A stretch of DNA of 64,000 nt. Origin: Desertimonas sp963732335 (lineage in GTDB: Bacteria > Actinomycetota > Acidimicrobiia > Acidimicrobiales > Ilumatobacteraceae). Position numbers and translations under genes: made by a program. Shown here one piece after another: positions 9,235 through 17,274 of the stretch. The DNA lies in contig CAVSZO010000005.1 of assembly GCA_963732335.1 (NCBI GenBank), positions 279,664 to 343,663 on the forward strand, in the 5' to 3' direction. The notes below the pieces were generated by a model that was given only the letters and a program-made list of their open reading frames with translations, did not search any database and was not told where the DNA came from. How positions within the stretch are numbered: the first letter of the stretch is position 1; each line of letters starts with the position of its first letter.

Positions 9235-9504
9235 CGCCGACTCGTAGCATCGCGATCGGTGTCGGGCCGGCCTTGGTCCGGGGACGTGGCTCGACCGGTC
9301 CCGTCTCTTCCACTGGACGTGAAAGGCGACTGGACCATGATCACTCCCGGGATGGATGCGCAAGCACCCACACCGTCGTCGCCGTCGACGAGGTGCCGGC
9401 ATGGCAACGAGGTCCACTGCGGCGGCTCGTCGAGGCCGACTTGCTGCGACGCTATCCCGCCCCAACGGTCGACCTCGCCGAGGCGGCTTGACAGAGGAGG
9501 AAGC
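9235..9504. promoter_or_regulatory. vanR upstream region
   Basis: Leader of the vanRS operon. It contains a short forward frame ending TGA at 9491 whose last part reads VDEVPAWQRGPLRRLVEADL with good codon bias, possibly a small leader protein or gene remnant with no clear start. GAGGAGG at 9494-9500 is a strong ribosome-binding site for vanR. No sharp promoter hexamers are evident. Confidence 0.4.
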
Positions 9505-10200
9505 ATGCGAGTGTTGGTCGTCGAGGACGAGCCCTACATGGCAGAGGCCATCCGCGACGGGCTGCGCCTGGAGGCGATCGCGGCCGACATCGCCGGTGAC
9601 GGTGACACCGCTCTGGAGCTGCTGAGCATCAACGCCTACGACATCGCCGTCCTCGATCGCGACATTCCCGGGCCCTCCGGTGACGAGGTCGCCGAACGCA
9701 TCGTCGCTTCCGGCAGCGGCATGCCGATCCTCATGCTCACCGCCGCCGACCGGCTCGATGACAAGGCCTCCGGGTTCGGGCTCGGCGCCGATGACTACCT
9801 CACGAAGCCGTTCGAACTGCAAGAGCTCGTGCTCAGGCTCAGAGCACTCGACCGCAGGCGCGCACACAACAGGCCACCCGTGCGTGAGATCGCAGGTTTG
9901 CGTCTGGATCCGTTCCGCCGCGAGGTCTACCGCGACGGCCGCTACGTCGCGCTCACCCGGAAACAGTTCGCCGTGCTCGAAGTCCTCGTCGCTGCCGAAG
10001 GCGGTGTCGTCAGTGCCGAAGGGTTGCTGGAGCGGGCGTGGGATGAGAACGCCGACCCGTTCACGAACGCCGTGCGCATCACGGTCTCGGCGCTGCGCAA
10101 ACGGCTCGGCGAACCCTGGATCATCGCCACCGTGCCCGGCGTCGGCTACCGCATCGACACAGCACCCGGCACCGGACGCGAAGGAGGAGACCGTGGATAG
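9505..10200 (+). CDS. vanR: VanR-type response regulator (OmpR/PhoB family)
   Basis: Two-domain regulator of 231 residues that, when phosphorylated, activates van genes. The receiver starts MRVLVVEDEP, with acceptor Asp in IAVLDRDIPG and Lys in DDYLTKPFEL. The OmpR winged-helix DNA-binding domain covers about residues 130-225 (ALTRKQFAVLEVLVAAEGG, VRITVSALRKRLG, VPGVGYRID). From memory it closely resembles the actinobacterial (Streptomyces) VanR rather than enterococcal VanR. The ATG at 9505 has GAGGAGG four bases upstream. Its end overlaps the vanS GTG. The frame is intact. Confidence 0.93.
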   Translation: MRVLVVEDEPYMAEAIRDGLRLEAIAADIAGDGDTALELLSINAYDIAVLDRDIPGPSGDEVAERIVASGSGMPILMLTAADRLDDKASGFGLGADDYLTKPFELQELVLRLRALDRRRAHNRPPVREIAGLRLDPFRREVYRDGRYVALTRKQFAVLEVLVAAEGGVVSAEGLLERAWDENADPFTNAVRITVSALRKRLGEPWIIATVPGVGYRIDTAPGTGREGGDRG

Positions 10201-11296
10201 GGCGCCCGGCTTGAGCGTTCGCCTCAAGCTCACCCTCAGCTACGCCGGCTTCGTCGTGCTCGTCGGCGTGTTGCTGCTCGCGGTTGTGTGGGTGTTCCTC
10301 CTGCGGTATGTACCCGACCCGCCACCACTTCGAGATCCCGGCCTGACACTTCGAGGTCCCAGCCGCTCCGATCTCCAACGCGCATTCGCTCCGAAGGCAG
10401 CTGCAATGTTGGCGTGCCTGCTGGTGTTCGGTGTCGTGGGAGGGTGGCTCCTCGCCGGCCGGATGCTCGCCCCGCTGGCTCGCATCACAGACGCCACACG
10501 CCTGGCCGCGAACGGGTCGCTCTCCCACCGGATCCAGTTGGAAGGCCGCAAAGACGAGTTCCGTGAACTCGCCGACGCCTTCGACACCATGCTCGCGCAG
10601 CTCGAAGCACATGTCGCCGAACAGCAGAGATTCGCAGCCAACGCCTCCCACGAACTGCGCACCCCACTGGCGATCACGCAGACACTTCTGGACGTCGCCC
10701 GCAAGGATCCGAACCGCGACACCGGCGAACTTGTCGACCGCCTCCACTTCGTCAACGCCCGAGCGATCGACCTCACCGAGGCATTGCTTCTGCTCACCCG
10801 CGCCAACCAGCGATCCTTCACCCGAGAACACGTCGACCTGTCCCTCATCGCGGAAGAAGCCACCGAAACACTCGTCCCCCTCGCAGAAAAGCATGGCGTC
10901 ACCATCCAGACCTCCGGCGACATGACCCCCACGATCGGCTCACACGCTCTCTTGCTGCAGATGACTACGAACCTCCTGCACAACGCCATCGTCCACAACC
11001 TCCCCGAACACGGCACCGTGCAGGTGAACACCGCCATCGGCCCCGAGTCCGTCATGCTCACTGTCGAGAACACCGGCGACAAGCTCACTCCACAGCTGGT
11101 CTCGACACTCACGGAACCGTTCCAGCGCGGCACCAAACGCATACGCAGTGACCATGCAGGTGTCGGCCTCGGCCTGGCCATCGTCAAAAGCATCACCCAA
11201 GCACACGACGGAACACTCACCATCGTCCCCCGCCCCGACGGCGGGATATGCGTGACGGCGCAACTACCCTCCGCACCACCGCCGCCGGCGGGGTGA
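10193..11296 (+). CDS. vanS: VanS-type sensor histidine kinase
   Basis: Membrane sensor kinase of 367 residues that phosphorylates VanR on glycopeptide challenge. The GTG at 10193 overlaps the vanR stop and has AAGGAGGAG at 10181-10189. Two membrane segments (about residues 17-40 and 65-85) flank a short extracytoplasmic loop, as in Streptomyces VanS. A HAMP region and the dimerisation/phosphoacceptor motif NASHELRTPLA (His) follow, then the N box in NLLHNAIVHN and the G-box region GVGLGLAIVKS. The frame is intact. The gene ends two bases from the end of the truncated murF on the other strand. Confidence 0.93.
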   Translation: MDRAPGLSVRLKLTLSYAGFVVLVGVLLLAVVWVFLLRYVPDPPPLRDPGLTLRGPSRSDLQRAFAPKAAAMLACLLVFGVVGGWLLAGRMLAPLARITDATRLAANGSLSHRIQLEGRKDEFRELADAFDTMLAQLEAHVAEQQRFAANASHELRTPLAITQTLLDVARKDPNRDTGELVDRLHFVNARAIDLTEALLLLTRANQRSFTREHVDLSLIAEEATETLVPLAEKHGVTIQTSGDMTPTIGSHALLLQMTTNLLHNAIVHNLPEHGTVQVNTAIGPESVMLTVENTGDKLTPQLVSTLTEPFQRGTKRIRSDHAGVGLGLAIVKSITQAHDGTLTIVPRPDGGICVTAQLPSAPPPPAG

Positions 11297-11297
11297 C

Positions 11298-11810
11298 CTA
11301 CACCTCGGCACCGGCGGCGAGCCGCTCCGCGACGGGCTGCAGCCCGGCCACAGCGAGGATGGTGACCGGCAGGCCCTGCTCGTTGTTGAAGCTGCGCGGG
11401 CTGGCCGCGGTGCGCAGGGTGCTCGCCAACGCGGCGGCGAGCAGGTCCTTGGTGGAGGTCTTGCCGACGGACCCGGTGATGCCCACCACCTTGTCCGGCC
11501 GGCGCGAGCGCGCCCACCCTCCCAGTGCCATCAGCGCTGCGGCGGTGTCGTCGACCTCGATCATCGTGCTGCTCGGGGGGAGGCCCAGTGACTCGACCGG
11601 ACGGCTGGTGAGCGAGGCCGCGGCGCCGGCCGAGAACGCGTCGGCGATGTGGTCGTGTCCGTCGCGGGCGGCGATGATCGGCACGAAGAGCGATCCGGGC
11701 CGCAGGGAGCGGGAGTCGAACGAGGCGCCCTCGATCCACACGTCGGGCCCGTGCAACCGGCCACCTGTGGCAGAGGCCGCTTCGCTGGAACGAAATCGCA
11801 TCGCCGCCAC
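11298..11810 (-). pseudogene. murF: Truncated MurF (N-terminal third only)
   Basis: A 170-residue fragment of UDP-MurNAc-tripeptide:D-Ala-D-Ala ligase, the enzyme that adds the terminal dipeptide to the peptidoglycan precursor. The GTG at 11810 directly abuts the vanX stop, so it is the last gene of the vanHAX operon. It contains the MurF N-terminal domain and the ATP-binding loop GITGSVGKTSTKD, then the FNNEQGLPVTIL segment, and stops with unrelated residues right where vanS ends on the other strand. Full MurF is about 450 residues, so the central and C-terminal catalytic parts are missing. A second murF accompanies van genes in some actinobacteria. This one appears cut when the vanRS module was joined. 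It is unlikely to be active. Confidence 0.8.
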
Positions 11811-12419
11811 CTACAGAATGGGAAAGTCAAAGTAGGTGTCGGGATAGGGCTCGTCCGTGAGCGAATAGTGCCACCATTCGCAGTCGAACCGCTCGAACCC
11901 ACTGTGTTCCATGATGGAGCACAGAATCCGGCGGTTCTCGGCTGCGATGCCCGACACTCCTCGTGCCCCGTGATGTGAACGCTCATCCATCAGGTCGTGG
12001 CCTCCGCCCATGGAAGCAAGGTCTCCAGTGTCCAATCGGTAGAGGGTCAGGTCGACGGCGCTTCCCCGGCTGTGGCCTGACCTTGGTGCGACATAGCCGT
12101 TCGTGATCATTTCGGCGCGGTCGATGTTGGGATAGAAGTCTCGCTTCGTGCGTCCATTCTCCGGCTGCGCCGACCATTCCAAGAAGCGGTTCACGGCGCG
12201 TTGAGGGCGATAGCCGTCCCAAAGAAGCAGGCCGAAGCCGAGGGCTGCCGCCCGCGTCTTTGCCCTCAGGAGCGCCTCCGCCAGGGCAAGCGAACCCACG
12301 ATGCGGTTGACTTCATACCCATTGACCGGCGTCCCGGTGAAGTTGTCCCAGGTGGCATATTTGGCGTCCCAGCGAACTCCGCTCAGCACATCATCCAGGA
12401 AGACGAATCCGGCTTCCAT
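11811..12419 (-). CDS. vanX: VanX D-Ala-D-Ala dipeptidase
   Basis: Zinc dipeptidase (peptidase M15D) that destroys D-Ala-D-Ala so that only D-Ala-D-Lac enters the cell wall. The 202-residue length matches VanX. It shows GVRWDAKYATWDNFTG, LLLWDGYRPQRAV with the catalytic Arg, the zinc motif SGHSRGSAVDLT, and the E-x-W-W-H motif in CEWWHYSL. Overall similarity to enterococcal VanX is very high by eye. The ATG at 12419 is two bases from the ligase stop, and its stop abuts murF. The frame is intact. Confidence 0.96.
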   Translation of the reverse strand: MEAGFVFLDDVLSGVRWDAKYATWDNFTGTPVNGYEVNRIVGSLALAEALLRAKTRAAALGFGLLLWDGYRPQRAVNRFLEWSAQPENGRTKRDFYPNIDRAEMITNGYVAPRSGHSRGSAVDLTLYRLDTGDLASMGGGHDLMDERSHHGARGVSGIAAENRRILCSIMEHSGFERFDCEWWHYSLTDEPYPDTYFDFPIL

Positions 12420-12421
12420 GC

Positions 12422-13453
12422 TCAGCGTCCCATCGACAACGAGATGCAGCGGTCGATCACGTCGGACAGATCGATGCCGGCGGCTGCCATCATGCGCGGG
12501 TATCGGCTGTATGCCGTGAAACCGGGCAAGGTGTTGACCTCGTTGAGCACGATCCGTCCGTCTTCTTGCAGAAACATGTCCACGCGTGCAAGCCCCTCGC
12601 AGCCGAGTGCCATGTGGATGGACTTGGCTGTTTTCCGTATCTGTTCGCGTGTGGCCGCCGGCAGATCCGCGGGAACGGTGATCACCGCGTTCTCGGAGCC
12701 CTTCTCCGGCTCGGCCTCCTGATGAATGCGAAAGATCCCATGCCTCAGCGTGATCTGATCCACCTCCCCGACGATCAGCTCAGAGCCGTTGCCCAGCACG
12801 GCACAGCCGACCTCGGTGCCGATGATCGCCTGCTCGATCAGGACCTTGCCGTCGTACTGCGTTGCTGCGGCGATAGCGGCGTCCAATTCGTCCGCGCACT
12901 GGACCTTGCTCACGCCGAAGGACGAGCCTGAACGCGCCGGTTTGACAAAAACGGGGTACGTGAACTCGTTCGGCGCAGGCATGTCGGCGCCATCCAGAAC
13001 CGAGAACTCAGGCGTGGCAATTCCCGCGCTTCGGGCGACGATGTACGCGAGCGACTTGTCCATGCAGATCGCCGAGCTCTGAATGCCGCAGCCCACATAG
13101 GGAATCCCCGACAGCTCCAGCAGGCCCTGCACGGCGCCGTCCTCACCCGACTTGCCGTGCAAGACGGGAAACACGGCGTCGATGTGAACAGCGCGGCATT
13201 GGTCGCCGTCGACGACGACCAACCCGTGCGTTTGCCTGTCAGGCGAAATCACGGCTCGGCGGCAGTCGCCGTCCTCCCATCCTGGGTACGGCCGCTCGCA
13301 CAACCTCCAGGCACCACCCTTTGTGATGCCGATGTAGACCGCCTCATACTTCTGCGTGTCGATGCTCGATGCGATTTGCATCGCCGACTTCACCGAGACG
13401 TCATGCTCTTCAGAGCAGCCCCCGAACAAGATCGCAATCTTGAGTCTCGTCAT
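12422..13453 (-). CDS. vanA: D-alanine--D-lactate ligase (VanA/VanB/VanM type)
   Basis: ATP-grasp ligase that joins D-Ala to D-lactate, giving the low-affinity glycopeptide target. The 343-residue product starts MTRLKIAILFGGCSEEHDVS. It carries HGKSGEDGAVQG, the phosphate-binding VFVKPARSGSSFGV, EVDQITLRHGIFRIHQE (omega loop with the His linked to D-Lac selectivity) and NEVNTLPGFTAYSRYP. It is clearly the D-Lac class, not D-Ser or housekeeping Ddl. Which of VanA, VanB or VanM is nearest cannot be decided by eye, so the symbol is by class. ATG 13453 is used; 13468 is an in-frame alternative. The start overlaps the 3' end of vanH. The frame is intact. Confidence 0.95.
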   Translation of the reverse strand: MTRLKIAILFGGCSEEHDVSVKSAMQIASSIDTQKYEAVYIGITKGGAWRLCERPYPGWEDGDCRRAVISPDRQTHGLVVVDGDQCRAVHIDAVFPVLHGKSGEDGAVQGLLELSGIPYVGCGIQSSAICMDKSLAYIVARSAGIATPEFSVLDGADMPAPNEFTYPVFVKPARSGSSFGVSKVQCADELDAAIAAATQYDGKVLIEQAIIGTEVGCAVLGNGSELIVGEVDQITLRHGIFRIHQEAEPEKGSENAVITVPADLPAATREQIRKTAKSIHMALGCEGLARVDMFLQEDGRIVLNEVNTLPGFTAYSRYPRMMAAAGIDLSDVIDRCISLSMGR

Positions 13454-14418
13454 TCCGGCTCCTTTCAAATCTCAGACAATTCAAGAGAGTCCGTTCAACC
13501 GTGTCGTACAGCGACCGCTCCGTGTAGTAGGCCGTGTGCGGTGTGACGATTACGTTCGGCAGCTGCTGCAGCCTCAGCAGAAAATGATTGTCGACCGGTC
13601 TCGTCGTGCAGTCGACATAGAAGAGCCCTTCTTCACCTTCCAGCACATCCAGCGCCGCGCCGCCCAGGCGACCTGTTTCCAGAGCCACGACCAGCGCGCC
13701 GGTATCCACGAGCGCCCCGCGCCCCGTGTTGATGAGGAACGCGCCCTGCTTCATCGTCGCAATTTGTTTGCGTCCGATGACATGATGCGTGTCGGCGTTG
13801 AGCGGCAGATGAAGCGTGACGATGTCGCTCTCGAGCAGCAACTCATCGAGCGACACGAACTCCGCCGCTGCCGCCTCCGTCCGCCTGTTGCTGGACGCCA
13901 CCACACGGCATCCGAAACCTTGCAGCCGCCGGATGACTGCGTTTCCGATGTGCCCGACCCCCAGTACTCCGACCGTCATGTCGCGCAGGTCTTTGCCACG
14001 GGAACTGCTCAGCCTGAAGTCATGTTTCTCCGCAGAACTGACAATTCCTGTCACGTTGCGGATCGCCATCAGGATGAGCATCAGTGTGTAATCGGCAACG
14101 CCGTCCGGCGCGTACACCACGTTCTCGACAGTGATCCCCAGGTTGTCGGCGGCGCGCAGATCGATGTGATCGAAGCCGATGCTCCGGGTGGAGATGTACT
14201 CCACGCCAGCTTCCTGCAACGCGCGAAGTGTCGGCCCAGAGATCTCGGACTTGTGCCCCACACTGATGCAACGGTTGCCGGGCACTGAGATGACGCTGGC
14301 TTCCGACGCGGCGTCGCTGTGTCATCGTCGGTATAACCCCGAAGCGTGGACACAGCTCGTTGAACAGGTCCGCCTCGTCCTCCTCGCAGCCGTAGACGGT
14401 CAGCCCGAGACCTTTCAT
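13410..14418 (-). CDS. vanH: VanH D-lactate dehydrogenase (one frameshift)
   Basis: NADH-dependent 2-hydroxyacid dehydrogenase that reduces pyruvate to D-lactate for the Van ligase. The start MKGLGLTVYGCEEDEADLFN at 14418 matches VanH. Removing one extra base near 14316 joins it to the rest, restoring a full-length alignment through CISVGHKSEIS. Motifs are the nucleotide-binding GVLGVGHIGNAVI, the substrate Arg in INTGRGALVD, the Glu in LEGEEGLF and the catalytic His in TPHTAYYT. It overlaps the ligase start by 44 bp. The 60-bp repeat lies 103 bp before its start. The broken frame is most likely a sequencing insertion. Confidence 0.92.
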
Positions 14419-14766
14419 GATGTCAATGCATGCCCCGGTCGTAGGGGCAATCGGGACGCGATGTCGACCGCGTCCCCTGACGTTGCTGAGACTGTGCTTG
14501 ACTCGCCGTAGGCCACGTCTCCAGTCAAGGCAGGGTGGTGTTGCCAGCACGTATGTGGTTCTCGATATGCCGGCGATATGGTCCGGGCTGTTGTCTCCAG
14601 CGCAGCGCGTCGGCGCTAACTCCTGCAAGCAGAGATAGCGGCAATTCGCGGGCGATGTCGATTTGGCGTGCCTGTCCGACCGAACTCATTGGCTACTGTA
14701 CGAACGCCCAGTGTGCGCGCCGGGACGCGATTGGTCCGAGGTGGTGTGATGCTCGAGGGGTTTGGC
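14419..14766. promoter_or_regulatory. Region upstream of vanH; no gene
   Basis: About 350 bp between vanH and the P-domain gene. The reverse-strand vanH promoter is expected here. It contains the second 60-bp repeat (14521-14580). GAGGGG at 14755-14760 is the ribosome-binding site of the downstream forward gene. Nothing else is recognised. Confidence 0.5.
14521..14580. repeat. 60-bp direct repeat, copy 2 (upstream of vanH)
   Basis: Differs from the copy at 9175-9234 at six positions, all single substitutions, and contains the same core TTGCCAGCACGTATGTGGTT followed by ATATGCCGGCGATATG. It sits 103-162 bp before the vanH start, in the same orientation relative to vanH as copy 1 is to vanY. 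Confidence 0.7.
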
Positions 14767-15305
14767 ATGTCGAGGTCTCGTAGGGGCCGAGTCGGCGTCG
14801 GTCGAGCACTGGTGCTCGGCCCGGTTGTCGTCGCCGCTGGAGCCACCGCCGTGCCGATGTCGAACGGCGGCAGGAGCGCCGCGGCACCGGTGACGACATC
14901 GTTCACTTATGGCGGCGGGCCGGTGGCGATCCCCGACGGCGGCGACCTGTCGGGCAACAATCCGGGTGCAACGGTCGGCGCATCGGTCAGTGCCACGGGC
15001 CTGAGCGGAGTGGTCACCGACGTCAACCTGCTGATCGGCGGGTCAGCGTGCTACCGCGACCGCCGGCGCCACCGGGGTCGGCATCGACCACACCTTCATC
15101 AACGACCTCGAGGTGCGGCTGACGTCGCAGAGCGGGACGACGGTGACCGTGCATCAACGAAATCGACGGCAGCGGCAACAACCTCTGCCAGACGTTGCTC
15201 GACGACGACGCCGGTGCAGGGTCGATCCAGGGGTTCCGGTCAGGAGATCATGCTCGCCGACGGGGCGAACCGTTTCTTCCGCAAGTCGAGTTCGATCCAC
15301 GCGGG
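14767..15305 (+). CDS. Secreted protein with proprotein-convertase P-domain (frameshifted)
   Basis: The start MSRSRRGRVGVGRALVLGPV at 14767 has GAGGGG six bases upstream and gives an Arg-rich, hydrophobic, Ala-ending signal peptide. After cleavage the sequence shows P-domain features: VAIPDGGDLSGNNPG, VVTDVNLLI, then, after removing one base near 15053 and one near 15153, HTFINDLEVRLTSQSGTTV, INEIDGSGNNLCQTLLDDDA and GSIQGF. P-domains are usually C-terminal modules of secreted proteases or surface proteins. No catalytic domain is present, so this is a stand-alone P-domain protein or a fragment. The 3' end is not resolved. Confidence 0.6.
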
Positions 15306-15320
15306 CGTAACGCGGCCAGG

Positions 15321-15523
15321 GTGCGCCCGCGGTCGCCGGTCGTGATCGATCCGCTCGTGCGATTTGGCCGGCCGGCCGTTTCGGGGGTGGCGACCGAACG
15401 GCTCTGGGAGTTGTTCGACGCGGGCGAGTCGGTCGAGGAGATCGCTTCCGGGTACGAGCCGGTGTGGCGGACGTCAGCGCGGCGATTGCCTACGAGGAGC
15501 AGTTCCGCACACTCGCCGCGTAG
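15321..15523 (+). CDS. DUF433-family protein (putative antitoxin, one frameshift)
   Basis: Short protein of about 67 residues. It reads VIDPLVRFGRPAVSGVATE and LWELFDAGESVEEIASGYE, the classic DUF433 pattern, then after restoring one missing base near 15462 continues GVADVSAAIAYEEQFRTLAA to the TAG at 15521-15523. DUF433 proteins carry a helix-turn-helix and are often encoded with a PIN-domain DUF5615 toxin. The 115 bp that follow begin with a weak RFKV-like segment but no intact toxin. It probably belongs to the mobile region. Confidence 0.6.
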
Positions 15524-15702
15524 TCGATGGCCGCCAGGTTCAAAGTGTTCGCGGCCATCCCGATCTGCCGACTGGCGCCAACAGCGGTCCGTCGGCAGCA
15601 ATCTGCCGCACCGATGGAGTATGACGATGTCGCGGCTCAGTAGCCGGCGAAAGCGGACGGTCGCCTGCGGCGACTATCTGGACGCGATCGTCGGGCACAC
15701 GC

Positions 15703-15739
15703 TTGGTTCGGGCAACGTGAGGTGTATGCTAGGTGTATG
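15703..15739 (+). promoter_or_regulatory. vapBC promoter, apparently leaderless, with tandem operator-like repeat
   Basis: TTGGTT (15703-15708) and TATGCT (15725-15730) are spaced by 16 bp, and the -10 hexamer is followed by six bases and then the vapB ATG at 15737. This is the layout of a leaderless actinobacterial transcript. The nine-base motif AGGTGTATG occurs twice (15720-15728 and 15731-15739), overlapping the -10 and the start codon, which suits autorepression by VapB(C). Confidence 0.55.
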
Positions 15740-15940
15740 TCGCGCACGAACATCGACATCGACGACGACGCCTGCAACCTCGTGATGAAGCGCTACCAAC
15801 TTGCCACCAAGCGCGAGGCGGTCAACTTCGCGTTGCGAACCCTGGCGGCCGAACCGCTCGATCTCGACGCGGCCCGTCGTCTACGCGGCTCGGGCTGGGA
15901 CGGTGACCTCGACGAACTTCGCGCGACACGCACCGGATGA
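15737..15940 (+). CDS. vapB: VapB-type antitoxin
   Basis: A 67-residue ribbon-helix-helix-like protein: MSRTNIDIDDDACNLVMKRY, then ATKREAVNFALRTLA, typical of VapB/DUF2191 antitoxins, with a C-terminal toxin-binding tail rich in Arg, Gly and Trp. It is expected to bind its own promoter and neutralise VapC. ATG 15737 is chosen over the upstream in-frame 15722 because of the promoter placement. Its stop overlaps the vapC start (ATGA). Confidence 0.85.
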   Translation: MSRTNIDIDDDACNLVMKRYQLATKREAVNFALRTLAAEPLDLDAARRLRGSGWDGDLDELRATRTG

Positions 15941-16326
15941 TCCTCATCGACACGTCCGCGTGGATCGAGTTCCTGCGCGACACCGGCAGCCCAGTGTGTC
16001 AGCAAGTGGACAGGTTGCTCGCGGGAGAAATCGCGGTGTGCGACCCCGTCCGCATGGAGGTCCTCGCCGGTGCCCGCAACGACGAACACCTACGGAACCT
16101 CCGCGGCCTGCTCGCCCGCGCTTCGATGATCGCCACCGAGCCCACCGACTACGAAGACGCCGCCGCGCTCTATCGCACCTGCCGCCGCGGCGGTGAAACT
16201 GTTCGCAAGCTGATCGACTGCCTCATTGCCGCCGTTGCCATCAAAGCTGGCATCCCGGTGCTGCACGCCGACACCGACTTCGATGTACTTGCTCGCCACA
16301 CTCAGCTCCGACTCGGGGAACCGTAG
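15937..16326 (+). CDS. vapC: VapC-type PIN-domain toxin ribonuclease
   Basis: A 129-residue PIN domain. Acidic metal-binding residues are the Asp in MILIDTSAWIEFLRD, the Glu in RMEVLAGA, the Asp in KLIDCLIAAVAI and the Asp residues of LHADTDFDVLA. Such toxins cleave tRNA or rRNA when freed from VapB. The ATG overlaps the vapB stop, so production is coupled. The frame is intact, unlike most neighbours. Confidence 0.9.
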   Translation: MILIDTSAWIEFLRDTGSPVCQQVDRLLAGEIAVCDPVRMEVLAGARNDEHLRNLRGLLARASMIATEPTDYEDAAALYRTCRRGGETVRKLIDCLIAAVAIKAGIPVLHADTDFDVLARHTQLRLGEP

Positions 16327-16334
16327 ACGAGGAC

Positions 16335-17274
16335 ATGTTTACGCCGCGGATTCCCGGCGGTATCGGGTACGGCGAGGGCTCGATCCGGCACACGTCGAGC
16401 GCGGCCGATGGGAGGGACGCATCACAATCGGCACGACCAGAGCGGTCGCCTCGTTCGGCGCATGGTCACAGCGAAGACCAAGGGTCAGTTACTCGAACGG
16501 ATGAGGACTGTCCCGCAACGCGGCGGACGCCGGCCTGACGCCGGTACGCCACGATCACACCGTCGGTCGGTTTCTCGACGAGTGGGCACGCGACGCCCTG
16601 CCCGGTTCGGTCGCCCTCGCCACCGAGGCCCAGTACCGCGACGTCATCACCCGCTACCTCGTGCCGAGGATCGGCCGCAAGCGGCTGCGCACTCTGTCGG
16701 CCCGCGACGTCTCCGCCATGCTCGCCGATATGTCTCGGCCCGACGCCAAACGCGACCGCGCCGGCAGACCCGCCGGACCATATTCGCCGACGTCGCGGCG
16801 ACTCGCCCGTTCCGTGTTGCGTCGAGCACTGCATTACGCCGAAGCCGAAGGGCTCGTCTCGCGCAACGCCGCAGCGATCGCGCGCGGCGTCAAGCTCGAG
16901 CGCAGCCAGGGTCGCACGATGACATCCGAGCAGGCCTGTGCCTTCCTCGACTCGGTCCGGGGCCATCGACTGGAGGCTGCTTTCGTCACGATGTTGACGT
17001 GCGGGCTGCGCCTCGGCGAGTTGCTCGGCCTCGCCTGGGACTCTGTCGACACTGACAAACGACCGGCCGTTTCTCCTCGTCCGCCGTGGCCTGAAGCGGG
17101 ACCCTGGCCGTGGCCTGGTGCTCGACGACGTGAAGACGAACCGATCGCGACGCACCGTCCACCTTGCGGCGCCGGCGGTGTCGGTGCTGCGCGTCCATCG
17201 CCGCGAACAAGCGGCCGAACGCCTCAAGATGGGCGCCGTAGCGTCTAGCGGCAGATCCGCCGGCTACCGGTAGA
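16335..17274 (+). pseudogene. Tyrosine recombinase (phage integrase), truncated and frameshifted
   Basis: Across several frames the sequence reads GIGYGEGSIR, TKGQLLERMRTV, the core-binding domain (VALATEAQYRDVITRYLVPR, RKRLRTLSARDVSAMLADM, SVLRRALHYAEAEGLVSRN) and the start of the catalytic domain, LTCGLRLGELLGLAWDSVD, with the first catalytic Arg. It continues VKTNRSRRTVHLAAPAVSVL and then ends about 25 residues later. The H-x-x-R region and the catalytic Tyr are missing. It cannot be an active recombinase. Its stop lies in CTACCGGTAG, which also encodes the stop of the convergent toxin gene. It sits between two toxin-antitoxin pairs and near tRNA-Lys, as expected for an integrative element. 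Confidence 0.8.

Noticed and set aside
9162..9491. Forward frame ending VEADLLRRYPAPTVDLAEAA before vanR
   Set aside because: Codon bias at its end is good, but there is no start codon with a ribosome-binding site and the front part runs through the repeat; kept only as a remark.
8989..10233. 414-codon reverse-strand open frame over vanR
   Set aside because: Shadow of the vanR gene; it only translates the 60-bp repeat and antisense vanR.
16335..17274. Functional integrase
   Set aside because: Even with frames corrected, the C-terminal H-x-x-R and Tyr are absent, so it is called a remnant.
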